Of a DNA stretch of 64,000 nt, positions 12,345-26,776 are shown piece after piece. Within the stretch, counting starts at the first letter, position 1; every line of letters begins with the position of its first letter. Source of the stretch: Melastoma dodecandrum (Eukaryota; Streptophyta; Magnoliopsida; Myrtales; Melastomataceae); NCBI GenBank assembly GCA_029817715.1, contig JARUPY010000474.1, positions 1,240,001-1,304,000 of the forward strand, in the 5' to 3' direction. Position numbers and translations under genes: made by a program. The notes below the pieces were generated by a model. The model did no database searches. It was not told the origin of the DNA and worked only from the letters and a program-made list of their open reading frames with translations.

Positions 12345-12645
12345 TTTGGACGACGCGAGGATCCGATTATGTTCCCCTAGCAATTCTCCGTTCGACGCTC
12401 CATAGATTCCTAAATGGTCCTGCTCGGGCCCTCACAGACCGTCTCCATTTTTCTAGGAGGCAGCGGGCGAACCGTGGCTCCGTAGAAAAATGTTTTTATT
12501 GTGTAACCTAAGTAAACTATATGGAGTCACCAATGACTTATTTTTATAAATACAATTTAAGTCGAAAAAACCAATTGATCTGGGAATTCCCAATTATTAA
12601 CTTTTACATTCTAACATGTGAAAATGTGGTGTTGCTCCAAAAAGG
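12345..12645 (-). mobile_element. Inverted relic of the array LTR/primer site/leader
   Basis: Reading the minus strand recovers the same order as the array: LTR end, a primer-site-like TGGTGACTCCAT (near 12524), leader with TTTACGGAGCCA-like sequence, then a GC-rich stretch matching the leader ORF region. Matching words on the plus strand include GTGGCTCCGTAGAAAAATG and GTAAACTATATGGAGTCACC. It is clearly diverged and of opposite orientation to the array. Confidence 0.65.
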
Positions 12646-12649
12646 CGGC

Positions 12650-14400
12650 CTGATTCCGAGGTATGATGTGCCATTCGAAGTAATACAACATATTGGATAT
12701 GTCGCTATCAACTTAAGTTGCCCAAGAGGAAGATTCATTAGACATTTCACGTCATTTTCCTAAAGTCATTCCATGAGAACCCCAACCCAGAAGGGAGAAT
12801 CCAAACCAAGTTAGCACTTTCGACGACAAGGGAGTAGCATGACATTCAGATTGAGCGCATCCTTGATCATCGAGTCTTAAAGCATGGGAAGACGAATCGA
12901 TAGACCGAGTTCTTGATTTAGTAGAAAGGCAAAGACGTTGCGCCAGATGAAGAAGAGAAATACCTTGTGGCATTTCGCTCGTGAGGTGCAAGCGTACCTC
13001 GATGGGTGTCAAACAGGGCATCAACTTCCTCTAGTTCGGAAGATTTGCTATATGCTTGAACCTTTGGCGGTGAATGAATGACTAATGGAAGGCTTCATGA
13101 TCATTATTTCGTGAAAGGGCATGTCTGTGATATGACACGAGTATGCTAGAAGGCATTGGATGTGTCACTTCATGAACACGCCTATGGACAGACATGACCC
13201 TAGAGGGGGATGCTTCTGAAAGGGTATGTTTCTTGGTAAGGTTTCTTGGACGGTCCCAACTCTTGGAAGTGGCATATCGGGTTAGAAAGGGTGCCCCTAT
13301 GAGCGGTTACGAGGCCGTTACAAGCGGTACTCCTAGAGACCTACACGACCCTTAGCGATTTATTGTAATATATAACGATCAGTCACGACCCCCTATATAT
13401 ATATATATAAGAAATTTGTAAAAGGAGCGGGGCAAATTGAGTGTACTAAATATAATACATTTGGTGTTATTCACCTAAATATATTTTTAACTTCAGTTGT
13501 AATATAGATTGCTCGTACCCGAAATGAATTAGGATGCCTACAGCTCGATTACAATCAGAAAGAGAGTGCGTTGTGACCCTAAGACAACTAGCCCAACAGA
13601 TTACTTGAGAAGACGATTCTCGAAGGCCCCGACAATGGAGAAATCATTATCTGGATCTGGACACCATGATGATCCCTCGGCCGATTCATCGAAGGGGAAA
13701 ACTATGTCGAAGAAGTTATGTGCTCTCAATTATTATTGTTTCCTTTTCTATGTGCAGACCAGCTGTTCGAAACCATTGGTTGGTTTGATACCGTCGTGCA
13801 AGGAATTTGTTCCCCGAATTTAAACATTAATACAAAAGAATTAATGAAGGCAAAAAAAAAAAGAATCTATTGTTAACCATTGCACGCAAATTCAAAAACT
13901 TTAAGTAAAACGATTTCCGAAGAGAAGAGTACAAAGTCCAAAAACATTCACATCCATTTCAACACCAACCACATTTCTGCTACTTACATTTCTGCTACTT
14001 ACATTTCTGTCTGTGGCAGTTCAAGTCAATCGGGACTGTTTCACACCAGCCTCTGAAACTTGGGTGAAATCTTCTTCTTCTTCTTACACAATGGTCCTGT
14101 CCGGGATCGAATCATAGGAATGCTATGCAAAATCGAGACTTGAATCTGCCAGGCATAGTGACGTTAATTTTATCTTGAATGTTGCAGTTGACGAGTATAT
14201 ATCGCCACAACATTAGTATATGCAACATTTTGCTGTGTCGCAGTTACCTTCGTATTGAAGAATAACCATCAGAGAACGTTGTATCCGACCATTTGTTTGA
14301 CGTTGATAATGACTGACGTTATCTTGTGGTGCTGATGGAATATATGTTACAGTACTAACAGTCTTTCTTATTCATTAGACCCGCGAAGCATTACGGCTGG
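12650..14400. other. Interval without a recognisable gene
   Basis: Contains a short (TA)n tract near 13394-13408 and a short plus-strand frame at 13566-13823 without family resemblance. Nothing else is supported. Confidence 0.4.
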
Positions 14401-14408
14401 TCCTTGTT

Positions 14409-15805
14409 TTAGAGACTACCACAGTCGAATGAGGAGTGTGCAAGACGGTCCTTAAAGAAAACCGTCATCAACAGTGTGCAGAGGAGCCTCACAGCAGTGG
14501 ATGGCCCTTCCCTCAGCGTGTTGAGGATGTAAGAAAGGGTGCACAAGCTAAGGACCCTCATCCGCCTCTCCTTAACGTACGCTGCCAGGGCTTCCTCGTA
14601 CTTGCTAGTAGAGATGTGACTTCCGACTCCTCCTGCAATAATTCTGGCTGCTAGGGCCCTTGCTAGAACCACGGCATCCTCCAGGCTGGCTGCCCCGCCC
14701 TGTCCATTGAAGGGCGTCATTGCGTGGAGTGCGTCCCCACCTACAGTAGCTGTGCCCTTCCGGCAACTTGAAAGGAAAATCTCCCATGGCGCGCGATACT
14801 TGAACTGCTTGTTGTACAATGTAGACGGGTCAGAGTTCTTCACCAGTTCCACCACTTTCTCCGGGAATCCTTCGATGTACTTTAGGCCATGGATCTTAAT
14901 AAGCTCTTGGTCCTTTGAAATCTCATCATCTGGAACAAAACAGCTTATAAGGAATTCCAACAGCAACGCCCTTATTGGTGTCTTCAGTTGACAAGTTTAC
15001 CTTTAGAGGTCCAATTATGAAGGAGAAACCAATAGACCAAGTTGTCGCTAACTGGGATCGTTCCCAATGTGATTTCCCCTCGTTTGGTCATTAGGAAGTG
15101 GTTGCCGAATGGATGACCATCGGGGTAGCTCGTTAAACCTCTTATTGACGATGTCTTCGTGACCCTGATTGGGTTCATACCCAAATAATTCAGCAAGACA
15201 GAGTTTACACCATCACAACCGATGAGTACTCTCGCCTTCAATACTTTTCCATTACTGAGCTGCAGCATGTGGGACTTATCGGTAGGATCTGCTGTTACGG
15301 ACAGAACGTGGCTTCCAAAGCGAATGGTCCCCTCAGGCAACTCCTCTGCGAGGGCTTCGATGAGATCTGATCTCCTCAGGCAGCGCGCTTCTCCTTTCCC
15401 TAATGGCCGTTCACTCACCTTGTTCGTGTCCACTTGAATTTCTCGCAAACTATTCGACAACCCACAACGAAAAATTAACCCTGAGAACAATATGCTAGAA
15501 TAAACCACGATATCCATTACCCGCTGAGTAAAAGCCCCCTGTTTCTAAGTCCAGAGCTGACACCGAGGTAATCGAGTGCGCGCCATCCATTCGCTCGGAT
15601 AATAATAGTTGTCCCAGCTGCTCGAAGGGACTCCGACCTCTCCAGCACCAAGCTCTTGACTCCCTTCCTGTAGATTCCATAAACATTACTACAGCCTATA
15701 AGTGAACTCAGAGGAGGTGGCGGCTACAATTTACCGATGGAGGCCGAGAGCCGTGGCAAGGCCACCGATGCCACCCCCGACGATGACGATCTCTTGGACC
15801 TCCAT
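14409..15805 (-). CDS. FAD-dependent monooxygenase (monooxygenase 2-like)
   Basis: Plant class A flavoprotein monooxygenase of the MO2/CTF2 group, expected to use FAD and NAD(P)H; substrate unknown. Exon 1 (15805-15735) starts at ATG and encodes the Rossmann motif IVIVGGGIGGLATALGLH. It ends at a GTAAATT donor and joins in frame to exon 2 (from 15667), which encodes KGVKSLVLERSESLRAAGTT. The third block (to about 15001) encodes GEARCLRRSDLIEAL and the second FAD-contact motif VLIGCDGVNS. A 71-nt intron leads to exon 4 (about 14936-14409), with the GD motif VGGDALHAMTPFNGQGGAAS and a C-terminus ending FDCGSL. The join between exons 2 and 3 (15530-15480) is unresolved: the only obvious GT..AG pair leaves 40 nt and the wrong frame. 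The gene may therefore carry a small deletion there, or have an exon border I cannot see. Confidence 0.75.
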
Positions 15806-15819
15806 TCCGACGATAAGAG

Positions 15820-18800
15820 GGACGGTGGCAATGATCGGGGAATGCCATGCCCTCTTTCTTTAATAACACTAAGTGGAGCACCCTCAATGAATTCGAGCCA
15901 CACCTACATTTTTTGAAAGACAGGCGTTGACACTTAGTTAAATTACCTTTCCTCAATGTCCCATGTTGTCCTTGGGAATAGTATTCAATGTTAACTCCTA
16001 TAACTCTCCGTCGGTCTTTTAGCTCTTTGGAGGGACGTTGGTGGTCAACTGATCGTAGATCAATTCTTTCGGCAGTACGTTCCATTTACTTAACATTCCT
16101 CGAGTTGGACCGATCTTTTCTGGAAGGTTGTTGGCGACAGAGCATTCACAATCACTCCTCGGCGGATTTGGCTTTGGCTGCGAGTTGTTTGCGGTCGAGT
16201 ACACTGTCTGTAATGACAACTTCCGGTGAGGCCAGAAAGTATACTGCGGGACACAACCCCAACCGGGGGCGACAACTACCATTGAAATGAGCAGAATCGG
16301 GAGCCGACATATAACAACACAGTGTCTCGAATCCTGGAAATAAGAACGGATCACCACTCGAACAATGCCTGAACTACTTTGTTATAAAAGAAAAACATCT
16401 ATTATTCTACCCACTTTACAACTAGCATATATTTATCTATACCAATTTTAAATTGAGGGAAAGGATTTTCTTATAATAATAAATTACTTCTAATAATTAT
16501 ATGTTAAATCGAATCCCCGAGTCACGTGTTTGTGGGGAATTAATTAAAAAAAAAACAGCGCCCGACATTCCTTCCACTTTGCCTTATTTTGTTTAAGTGC
16601 AGTGTGTTTCCGCGATGTTTGTACCTAGTTTCCAAACAAATTCATTCAAGAAATATGGTTACAGTTTCTAAATTTACGTCTTTATTGTAAAACTCGCCCT
16701 TGATTTTATAGCAAAAGCGAAATTTCAAAACCCGTCTTTTAAAAACTGAAAGAGAGGACGCCTCCATTTAAGGTAGGGGAGGTTCCTCAATGCAAGATTT
16801 TTTTTCTGCCCTTGAAAAAAATTTAAGTTATTGGAGGACACATTTTCAAAATGCACCCTTCTTTCGATGCTTTTGGAGGACGAGTTTTCAATTCTCACCT
16901 TCTTTGTAAAATCAAATGCGAGTTTTCAAAACTCGCCCTTGCGATAGTGTCGAAGTAAATTTAGAAATTACGACTGTATTTCACAATTTTTTTCGAAACT
17001 AACCATGTAACCGTATAAATCTCGTGTTTTCACTGCCCCTTTGACCGACTGTCCCCATTTTGAACTTCGGATTGTTGTTGTCCTCTAACAGAACATACCC
17101 TCGTATAGACGTTCCCTCTTAGTCCACCTTCGTTCAGGTGCCGGGCGAGAGAATGGCGACGTCCTTTCGTCGGTCGTTGTTTGGGGGATGGGTGAAGAAT
17201 ATTAGTATGGCAACCGTGAATTTTGAGCAACATCAGGGACGATCACGTGTTGTGTTTATCCGAAAGTCTTTGTAGGTTTTTAGGTGTAGGTGCCCAAATT
17301 TCAACTCAGGCAAGTTAGGGCTTTATCCCAAACGTATTTCATAACAAGCTACGCACTTTAACATTAACGTACTTGCACCATAAATAGTTTATTGTCGACC
17401 GGTAATTTGCAAAGATGCCACGAACATCTCAATTCATTCGTTAAAGGTTTTATGACTTTTCCCTTGTACAACTTTAATTTTTTTTATTTGCTTCTTCTTT
17501 CTTTTTTTTAGATTGCACGACTTTAAATGTATCATCTACTTTCGGCAAAAGGTCATGTAGTATGCTCACGATTAATGATTCTCATTCTAGTTGGACCAAG
17601 GCATAAGTGATATAACACCCACAGATCAATTACTCAAGCAAGAACAGAAGATTCACACCGCAAGCACATATACTAGGGATCTTTTATTTATTCTTTATTT
17701 TTTCTCATTTTGTATATTCCTAAACATTGGTACTAGGAGCCTCTGACAACCTCAATTTTTTTTTTCTTTCAACACATACATCAAAGACTTTGTTTCAAGT
17801 AATAATTCAAGTACATCTACTCATCACCAATTGCTAAGTGCGCTTTCTACCGGAAGATCTTTTCAAAATCCAAAAAATATAACCACAATAGGCTTAGAAC
17901 TTCATCTTTCCACCCATTAGTAATGCAAACCTTACGCTCGTCATAAAGTAAAAACATCTTAATTTTGAATTCCTAAATGTCACGTTGAGGAGTAACGACA
18001 CACTACACACATAAAAACAAAAGACTAACAACCCTATAGAACAACTGAAATAAACATACAGAAAATGGCAAATATGCCACAACATCCCTCTAAACCGTGC
18101 ATAGGCAACAATCTTGATGCAAAATTAAAAGATAAGACAAAGACGAAAGATATCACTGAAGAAGGTTACTCCCCAACAAAGTCACTTATGGATCACTGTC
18201 CTTGTTTTCGTGATTAAACACGGATGGTGTGGTGATCTCCTCGTTAAAAATAAATAAATGAAAATATAATAAAAATTTTGATTTTCTTATTTTATTTATC
18301 TTTTTCTTTTTATGTGATTTTGATTTTGTTTTAGACGTGTGTTGTAGTTGCAACAAATTCAAGTGCAGCCAAGGTCCCTCATTGCTGCTGCATAGACTCA
18401 TTTGTGATTGATGTCATCCGTGTTGTTGCTTCTTTCTCCCACACCTAAACATGCAAATAGAAGAACTAAAATGAAATAAAAAGATTCTTGAAGAAGTTAA
18501 GCATAAGAAAATGAAAAGGAAGTTGGGTTGTCTTCCATGAAGCTCTTATTTTGTAGTCAATAGCTCGACTCATTGATTCGGCCAGGTCTCTCTCACCACA
18601 GCAACAATAAATGCCCACTCAAAGTCACCTCACAATAGTGTTTCAAGTCTATGTCTATTAACTTTAAATATTTAATTTTTTTACGGTGCCAAAGGGAATA
18701 ACTGAACTGCCTAAAATAGACCATCTTGATCTAAGCTTCCCTAGAAACAAACGGTTCTAGTCTGGAGTTAAACAACAATATTTGTTGTTCGGGCTCAAAT

Positions 18801-19420
18801 TGTTGCTCAATGATAACAAATTTTCCTTCTATATAACTTCTTGGAGTCAAATCAGTTCGTCTTCCCTTTAGAACCTTCCATTTTCATAAGCTTGAAGACA
18901 AAAGTCATCAAGTTCGTTCAGTTGGAGCAACTATTTTGTCCAACCGTATCGAGATTAAAATTTAATTTCTTAATCGTGAAAAATAGTATGTGCTCTAATT
19001 ACATAGGCCAATGGCGTGCTTTTTCATAATCTAGCTTAAACAGAGACATTCTGATTGGCATATCGTGAGATGTTCGATGAGCTCACATTTAGCTTCTACA
19101 CCAAATCCTTTTATGATGTGTTCGCTACTTTCTTAAGATTCTCTGAATTTGCAGTTCCACACTTACACTTGCTTATTTGTCTAGGGATGATTTGCTACAG
19201 CGAATTTGTGTTTGGTCACAACGACCAGGGAATGGAAACGTGAGGCTATCACCTCCATGTTGGTTAACACATATAGGTATTGACCCCTCAGATAGGTCGA
19301 ACTGGCCGTCAGAGGATGGGTAGAGCATCTAAACATGTGGTCGGCCAATAGGTACAGGTCACACCACCGGAGCATAATCCCATTTCACGATCTAGCAGGA
19401 AACGCAAAGAAAGACGTTGT
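15820..19420. other. Long interval without a supported gene
   Basis: AT-rich. Near 16680-16930 the words AAAACTCGCCCTT and GGAGGACGAGTTTTCAA recur in both orientations, which hints at an old small repeat. Reading frames up to 125 residues (for example 15708-16085 minus) have no family resemblance and lie opposite the monooxygenase 5' region. Confidence 0.45.
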
Positions 19421-19429
19421 CAACTTACC

Positions 19430-20700
19430 CAAGAGAAAAGGTTAATGGCGACAAATACCGATGACACCAAAGGACCAACTAAGGATGAACTTCTTTTGAC
19501 TTATTTGGTTCCTCCGGACATGGTCGATACGCTTCTTGAGCGTTCGACAGACAATAGTGAAGGCAACAATAACAACAACAACTACACTCCCCTCAAGAGT
19601 GAGTCTCCCAGCTAAGAGCTCAGTGGGAGTTATAAGGTCGAATGCAACACCATGATGCTACCGACAAAATTTGCACCACCGAGAGAAGGTCGACAGGGTA
19701 CAAGTAAAACTAGGTCCACGACCCCTTGTGTTTTACGCTGCTCTGTTGGTTTTCCTGTCCACTGGTTTATAAATCAAACGGGCAAAATGTGGAATCACAT
19801 GCATTCTCTTTATATTGAGGCTTATTTTGACAGAGTAGCGCTAAAACGAGTTTTAGTCAATGATGGGGCTACAGTGAACGTAATAATACCTTAAGGAGTA
19901 TTCTAGTATCTGGGATACTGAACTCGATGTGGTAAAGGGTGATCGAATTGTATGTTTTAATGTTATGGAACTGCAAACAGAAGACGCTACTGACACAGTA
20001 AAAGACTGTCCTTGAAGAAGCGGTAGTCGCTCGGGGATCCCAATGTCCGACCTCTCGTAGAATCGTCCGAGAAGTTTGAATAGTTGGTCACCTATGGAGA
20101 GTCTCATTTAGCAAATGTGGCTATGGCGACTGGTTGGGATTTTGACATCCCATCCCCTCTGCCAAAGCAGAAGCCAGGCCCAAGCCAAAGGAGAGGTTGA
20201 AGTGAACTATGTCCTCAAATCGATACTTCATAATGCGAACTCGCCCGGAGGCCCTGGTCCTCTTGTCGATAAGAAAACTTCCTTTATTGAGGACCCGGAG
20301 TTGGAGCTCGTGAAACTCCTGCGAGGCCCAAAAGATGATCAATCGATCTGAGTTTAGTGCAGTTGAAGATGTTCTGTATAAACTGCAATTATATAGGAAA
20401 AGTAAGGTGTCTTTTAATTCAGCTAGTGTTCTTACGTCCAGACGTAGACACTACAAAACAGAGTGCGTCAAATTTACACTACATCCACGGAGCATTCAGG
20501 AAAGCTAGAAAACCACCTGTTGAAAGAACTAATTGGCCCAAGACGAAGCTGGCAATAGTGATCCTAACAACTACGACACAAAAAGCTTTTGAGTTCAAGT
20601 GGGAGAGGCAACATGAAACTGCTCAACCACTTCCTCTTGATCATTCAAGTGGTCACTTCCATTGTGAGTGCACTACTTTTCTTTTCCCGTTTCTTCATTG
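19430..20700 (+). mobile_element. Decayed Tat-type Gypsy protease/linker fragment
   Basis: The frame at 19652-19894 reads GFPVHWFINQTGKMWNHMHS and then VLVNDGATVNVI. It aligns by eye with the protease region of the Tat element at the right end of the window (VLIDNGATVNVL). After several stops, a second match follows near 20030-20140 (SLGDPNVRPLVESSEKFE, then LVTYGESH and TGWDFD) to the linker before RT. Many stops and frameshifts show it is an old dead copy on the plus strand. Confidence 0.7.
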
Positions 20701-20932
20701 TATTTGCAGGTGATCTTTATCTTAGTTGATCTTTTACACATTGCAGACGTGATTGATCTGGTAGTGATTTTTGACATCCAAATCAGAAATTCCAACAAAT
20801 TTGATCATGGCCGGTGTCAACAAAAAAGGCATTAGTTGCAAAGCAAAAAAAAAAAAATACCATTTGCTAGAAACCGCATGTCCACATAAATAATAGTAAC
20901 AAATACTTGCCCTGCAGTACAAAATAGCAAGC

Positions 20933-22486
<1,554 letters not shown>

Positions 22487-22488
22487 GT

Positions 22489-22543
22489 CTGTAAAACAGC
22501 AACACCAAAGCTTAACGCTAGGAACTCAAGGAACGCGACTTAC
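22489..22543 (-). other. Possible 5' UTR intron of eL32
   Basis: CTCCG|GTAAGTC donor at 22543 and TTTTACAG acceptor just before the ATG. At 55 nt it is short for a plant intron, so the true donor may lie elsewhere. Confidence 0.4.
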
Positions 22544-22599
22544 CGGAGAACTAATCGGAGAGCAACCTTCTGGATGACGGCTGTGGAGACGACGACGGA

Positions 22600-22720
22600 G
22601 GATGGATGTAGGTGGAACTTCATATATGTATCCTGCTAGGGTTTTGTTCGTGGGCCTCCTCCTCAAATGGGCCAAGTACAGGATTCGGGCAGAGCCGGCC
22701 CATTGAATAGTATTGGGTTC
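22600..22720 (-). promoter_or_regulatory. eL32 promoter: telo-box and site II motifs
   Basis: On the minus strand an AAAACCCTAG telo-box lies at 22646-22636. TGGGCC/GGCCCA site II elements lie at 22651-22656, 22668-22673 and 22697-22702. This pairing is typical of plant ribosomal protein genes and links their expression to cell proliferation. The motifs lie 150-220 bp upstream of the ATG. Confidence 0.7.
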
Positions 22721-22739
22721 GAGCCCATAATACAAGATA

Positions 22740-24300
22740 AAGCATGATACGATCCAAAGATTTGTCCTAAAACTTTCGATAGAAAATCCTCATTTAGTCA
22801 ATAAAAGTTTTGTTTTTTTTTTTAATTTAGAGATAGTCCTAAAATTTTGGGACAAGGTTTGCATTTTAAGTCCTAACACTTTGAAATACCTTTGAGACAT
22901 TCGTGAAGTCCGGAAACTCTGAAGATGAAGTGCTCAACCGTCTTTTTAAGACTTTAATTTCATAACTTCTTTGATGTTTCTTTAGCTTTACAGCTTTAAC
23001 GAATGCTAAAGTTTTAGGACTAAATTTATCCAAGGTATAATTTTAAAATTCGGGATCCTACCTACAGATGGATCGATTTCGAGACTAAGTTGCATGGTGT
23101 GTTTATTATATCCCCTTTTGCTCGTAGCTTTTACTATAGTCAGTCACTCGTCCTCACCCGACACATGATCCTCTCGATTCTTTTCGTGTCGACTAATCCA
23201 TTTTTACCACATTAGCACAATTGTCCTCGTTTGGCATCTATTCCTCTTAACGCGGTGACTCTTCATCTTTATTCGTCATTCTTGATTGGGTTCTGCTTGC
23301 CGTCTCACGTGACCTACTCGAATGTATAAATATTTATTTCTTTTCTTTCTCGCGAGACTTTGCTCGGTAGCTGATAACTTTACTCGTTAGTTTGTTTTGC
23401 TTCTGTTCTTATCTTGACCTAGAATTACGCCATGCCAACACATATCAATGTCGATTGAAACATAATCGATTGAAAGGATCAAAAGTGAGTGCTACAGGTT
23501 GGTCGAGAACATCATTTAGGATCGCGAAGGATAAGAAACAGGGGATGATGGCTAGTCATGGCAGGGGTTAAAGCCAATGAAAAGCCGGTTGACATCCCCT
23601 GGATGATTTTGTACGGACTACCGGCAACATGAAACCGTGATGTTGGTGAGCCCCTTGCCCTCTGATGGTCTTTTAAATGACGAGACACGACCTGCACTTG
23701 ATTTCTACACCTTATCGACCATGATAAGGAAGCATCATGCCTAGTTTATTTCTATGACCGTAAGGTGTATGAACTTACGCATAGCTGGATGTCAAGTAGT
23801 GAATGGCTAGAATTTAAATAACAAGTTTTGATATGTCTGATTACGCATACATTGCAAGATTGGAAAACTTGTCATAGGACTTAATTACAAATCTAGGAGT
23901 TGGGACCATGACGGATGTGACAAGATGAACCCTAGATCTATGCTCGACTTAAGATGTATAGCATTAAGGTCTATTTTGGTTTTAAGTGTTTTGCTGAAAA
24001 CTATTCCTATTCAAAGACTTTTCCGAACAACCTCTCCAAGCTCTTCATCGAGGGACAACCAGTTGGGCTTGCGTCTTCCCCAGTGAGTCTCTTCCACTCA
24101 GTTGCATTCTTCTTCACTTCCTTTCCCTTTTTCAGTACAAAATTCACAGAGTAAACCGAGTTATGTCAAATTATTTCAAAACAAATCAGTACGGGACGAC
24201 CACGACACTGAAGAAAGCCGCCACGTGTAACCAGTGGACATGGTCGCCAAAATGCCGTGCCCGAAAGATGTCGTATACGAATTTTCTTTTTCACTTTCTT
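22740..24300. other. Interval without a supported gene
   Basis: No coding region recognised. Near 23466 the sequence GGATCAAAAGTGAGTG repeats the purine tract plus LTR-start word seen at the right edge of the 5' array (8819-8834), so a lost retrotransposon edge is possible here. Confidence 0.4.
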
Positions 24301-26110
24301 TAGACTTCAGTCGGTCATGACCGATTTCGCGGTCGGGCATAAAAGAAGAAAAGCTTTTTTTTTTCAAATTATTTATGGTTCGATAGATCGGGACACATTT
24401 TGCGGTCGACCGTAAAAAAAGAATTTTGTTTCTTCTCAAATTTTTTATATTACGATCGACTTAATTTAATTGGCGATTACTTTTTCTGTTCTGAAAAGTT
24501 AGTACCAGAATGAACCTTCCCGTAATGATTATAGAGATATTTGGGGAGTTCGTTCTATTGGGGAATTTTGTACCGAAAAGTTCATATACAAACTTTCATT
24601 TAATTATTAAAGGGGATGTTTGTATTACAATAAGTTCTAACTATTCAGAAAAGTTCGTACAGAAATTCCAATACAAACTTTCTTCTAATGATTATAGGGG
24701 AGGTTCGTATTATAGGAAGATCGTTTTATACAAAAAAGTTCGTACCCGTAGGTGTTGGCTGTACAAAGTTGCGCGAACAAGTCCCAAAACATCTCCCAAT
24801 TCATTCCACGCTCATTGCGTTAGCATGTTGATGACAGAAGAAAACATCGTGCGATTTCACAAAAACGTCTCGACTCCCACTATTGTTGGCAAAAACGTGT
24901 TAGTCATACAAAATCGCATGGACAAGTCTCAATATATGGCACGAATAGACGTGTGGTCAGTGTGTAAGGGGTCGCCAAGAATTTCAGAACAAAGCAAGAC
25001 CAATCACAGTAAGAGACACACTTACTTTCATTGAAAAAGAAAAGGAGAGTACAAGTACAGAGTGGACAACTAGATGCCCGTCATGGGATTGAAATTATTA
25101 TCGCATAGTTGTTATTGTAGTACAATGAACAAGAGAAATACGACCACCAAAATGCCCTTGTTAGTGTCAAGTGATTGTCCGTGTCTCTTATTTTGGCATG
25201 TAATAATCTATTTATACTGATCATAGGACAATAACTAAAAACACGTGGAAATTAGAGAGCAGCCGCCGTCAACCGCTAAACATGTACTGAATTAGGCTCC
25301 AATCGCCTTATCTACTTATAACCGTCATTTTTTCAAAGAAAACCTCTACTCTTCTATCGGGTCGACTTGCTTCTACAGAGGCCCAATCGAGTGGCTTATG
25401 TCCGGTCAATTGGCTTCTGTAGAAACAGTCCACTGAATTGTGTCTCGTCAACTAACTTCTGTAGCCACAGTCGACTAGCTTTTGGAAGAATAGTCGAATG
25501 GCATATGTAGCCAAAATCGACTAGTTTCTCAATTGACGGGCTTCTGTAAACCCAATCGACCGGCTTCTGTAGCCACTATCGATCGGCTTCAGTAGGCACC
25601 ATCGATTGACTTCTGTAAGCACAATCCACTATCTTCTGTGGCCACAGTCGACTAACTTTTGTTTTATTCGTCGATTGAATTCTATTCGAATGACTTCCAC
25701 AATTACGAGTCACAAATTACATTGTATAAATGGAAGGTTTCTGTACAAACGTTTGTGTAATGATTACAGAAAAGTTCATACTACATAAAGTTCATATCGA
25801 AACCTCCTGGCACAAACTTTTCTGTAATGATTACAATGAGGATTGTACTATAAAGTGTTCGGTTTATTAAAAAATTGTACCGGTCAACCGCAAAATGGAT
25901 AGAGGAGGATCGAAGTATAAAAAAATATATAAAATAAAACGAACTTCTTCGAATTCGATCGACCGCAAAATAACTTAATCAAAACAAACTTCTTTTTATT
26001 TGTCGACCGCGAAATGGATAGCAATCGATCAAACAAGACCATTGCACGTATCGTGCACTGCATTTTAGCTGCTCGCCGGAAATGGATAGGTCGGTATTTC
26101 ACATAACTAG
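24300..26110. repeat. Fold-back-like repeat region with GCGGTCGACC arms
   Basis: The left part (about 24320-24430) has ATTTCGCGGTCG and ATTTTGCGGTCGACC separated by AT-rich DNA. The right part (about 25880-26010) has the same words in inverted orientation (GGTCAACCGCAAAAT, GATCGACCGCAAAAT, GTCGACCGCGAAAT). Between them lie repeats of about 80 bp containing AAAAGTTCGTAC and AATGATTATAGG (24493-24760, recurring near 25740-25850) and the GTCGACT minisatellite. This arrangement suits a fold-back or Mutator-like non-autonomous element; exact ends were not found. A 174-residue frame at 24510-25034 has no family resemblance. Confidence 0.5.
25365..25680. repeat. Degenerate minisatellite with GGCTTCTGTAG..CAGTCGACT unit
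   Basis: About ten imperfect copies of a 25-38 bp unit containing CTTCTGTAG and (A/C)(A/C)TCGACT or variants. Confidence 0.8.
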
Positions 26111-26691
26111 AGGATCCGATTCTATAACATAATTGTTAATAACGTTGTCTGAGCGGCCAAGTTTTGTCGGACTTGAACATTTTAAGTTTAATGTGATCTT
26201 TGAACAAAAAACACCTTAGCAGAGAACAATAGAATTTGGAGTGCCTCCAAATTAACTTCATTAGTTTCACCATCTTCATTTATTTTAATGATGTAGTATT
26301 AATTTAATATTAATAATATTTCTAGAAAATGCAAAATTATTAAAAAAATTTGACCAAATAATCAATTCTCACTTTAATGAATCAGTAGGACTAAATAAGA
26401 TACTAGGATCTAGGGGTGTACAGATTCCGGGTGAGTGGGTTCCGGACGTGGAATCTGAAACCTACTTTGTAATGGCCGATTACTTATTTTTAGAACCTAG
26501 AACCTACCTTGTGGCTTAAAGAACCACCCAAGAACTAACCTGCCGGTTCTGGTACCGGTTCCGGTTATTGAAAAAGCAAGAACCTAGAAACCCCTAGCCA
26601 ATGCCCATAACGATACTTATCAAAAGAACGGAACCGGGTTGGGTAAAGTAATTGCCCCGAAAAGTACGGAGGGTGGTGACATGAAAAAACA

Positions 26692-26776
26692 TTTTCCCAC
26701 CCATCCGTGTTCTTGTTTGATTTTTCCCACCCATCCGTGTCCTTGTTTGATTTTTCCCACCCATCCGTGTTTTTGC
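26692..26776. repeat. 30-bp tandem repeat, about 2.9 copies
   Basis: Copies of TTTTTCCCACCCATCCGTGT followed by (T/C)CTTGTTTGA inside the hAT element. Confidence 0.92.

Noticed and set aside
15708..16085. 125-residue minus-strand frame overlapping monooxygenase exon 1
   Set aside because: Its Arg/His-rich C-terminus is the out-of-frame reading of exon 1; no family resemblance.
24510..25034. 174-residue plus-strand gene
   Set aside because: First half is translated tandem repeat; no known domain, so kept only as part of the repeat region.
25365..25680. CRISPR-like repeat array
   Set aside because: Irregular spacing, diverged units and no cas genes.
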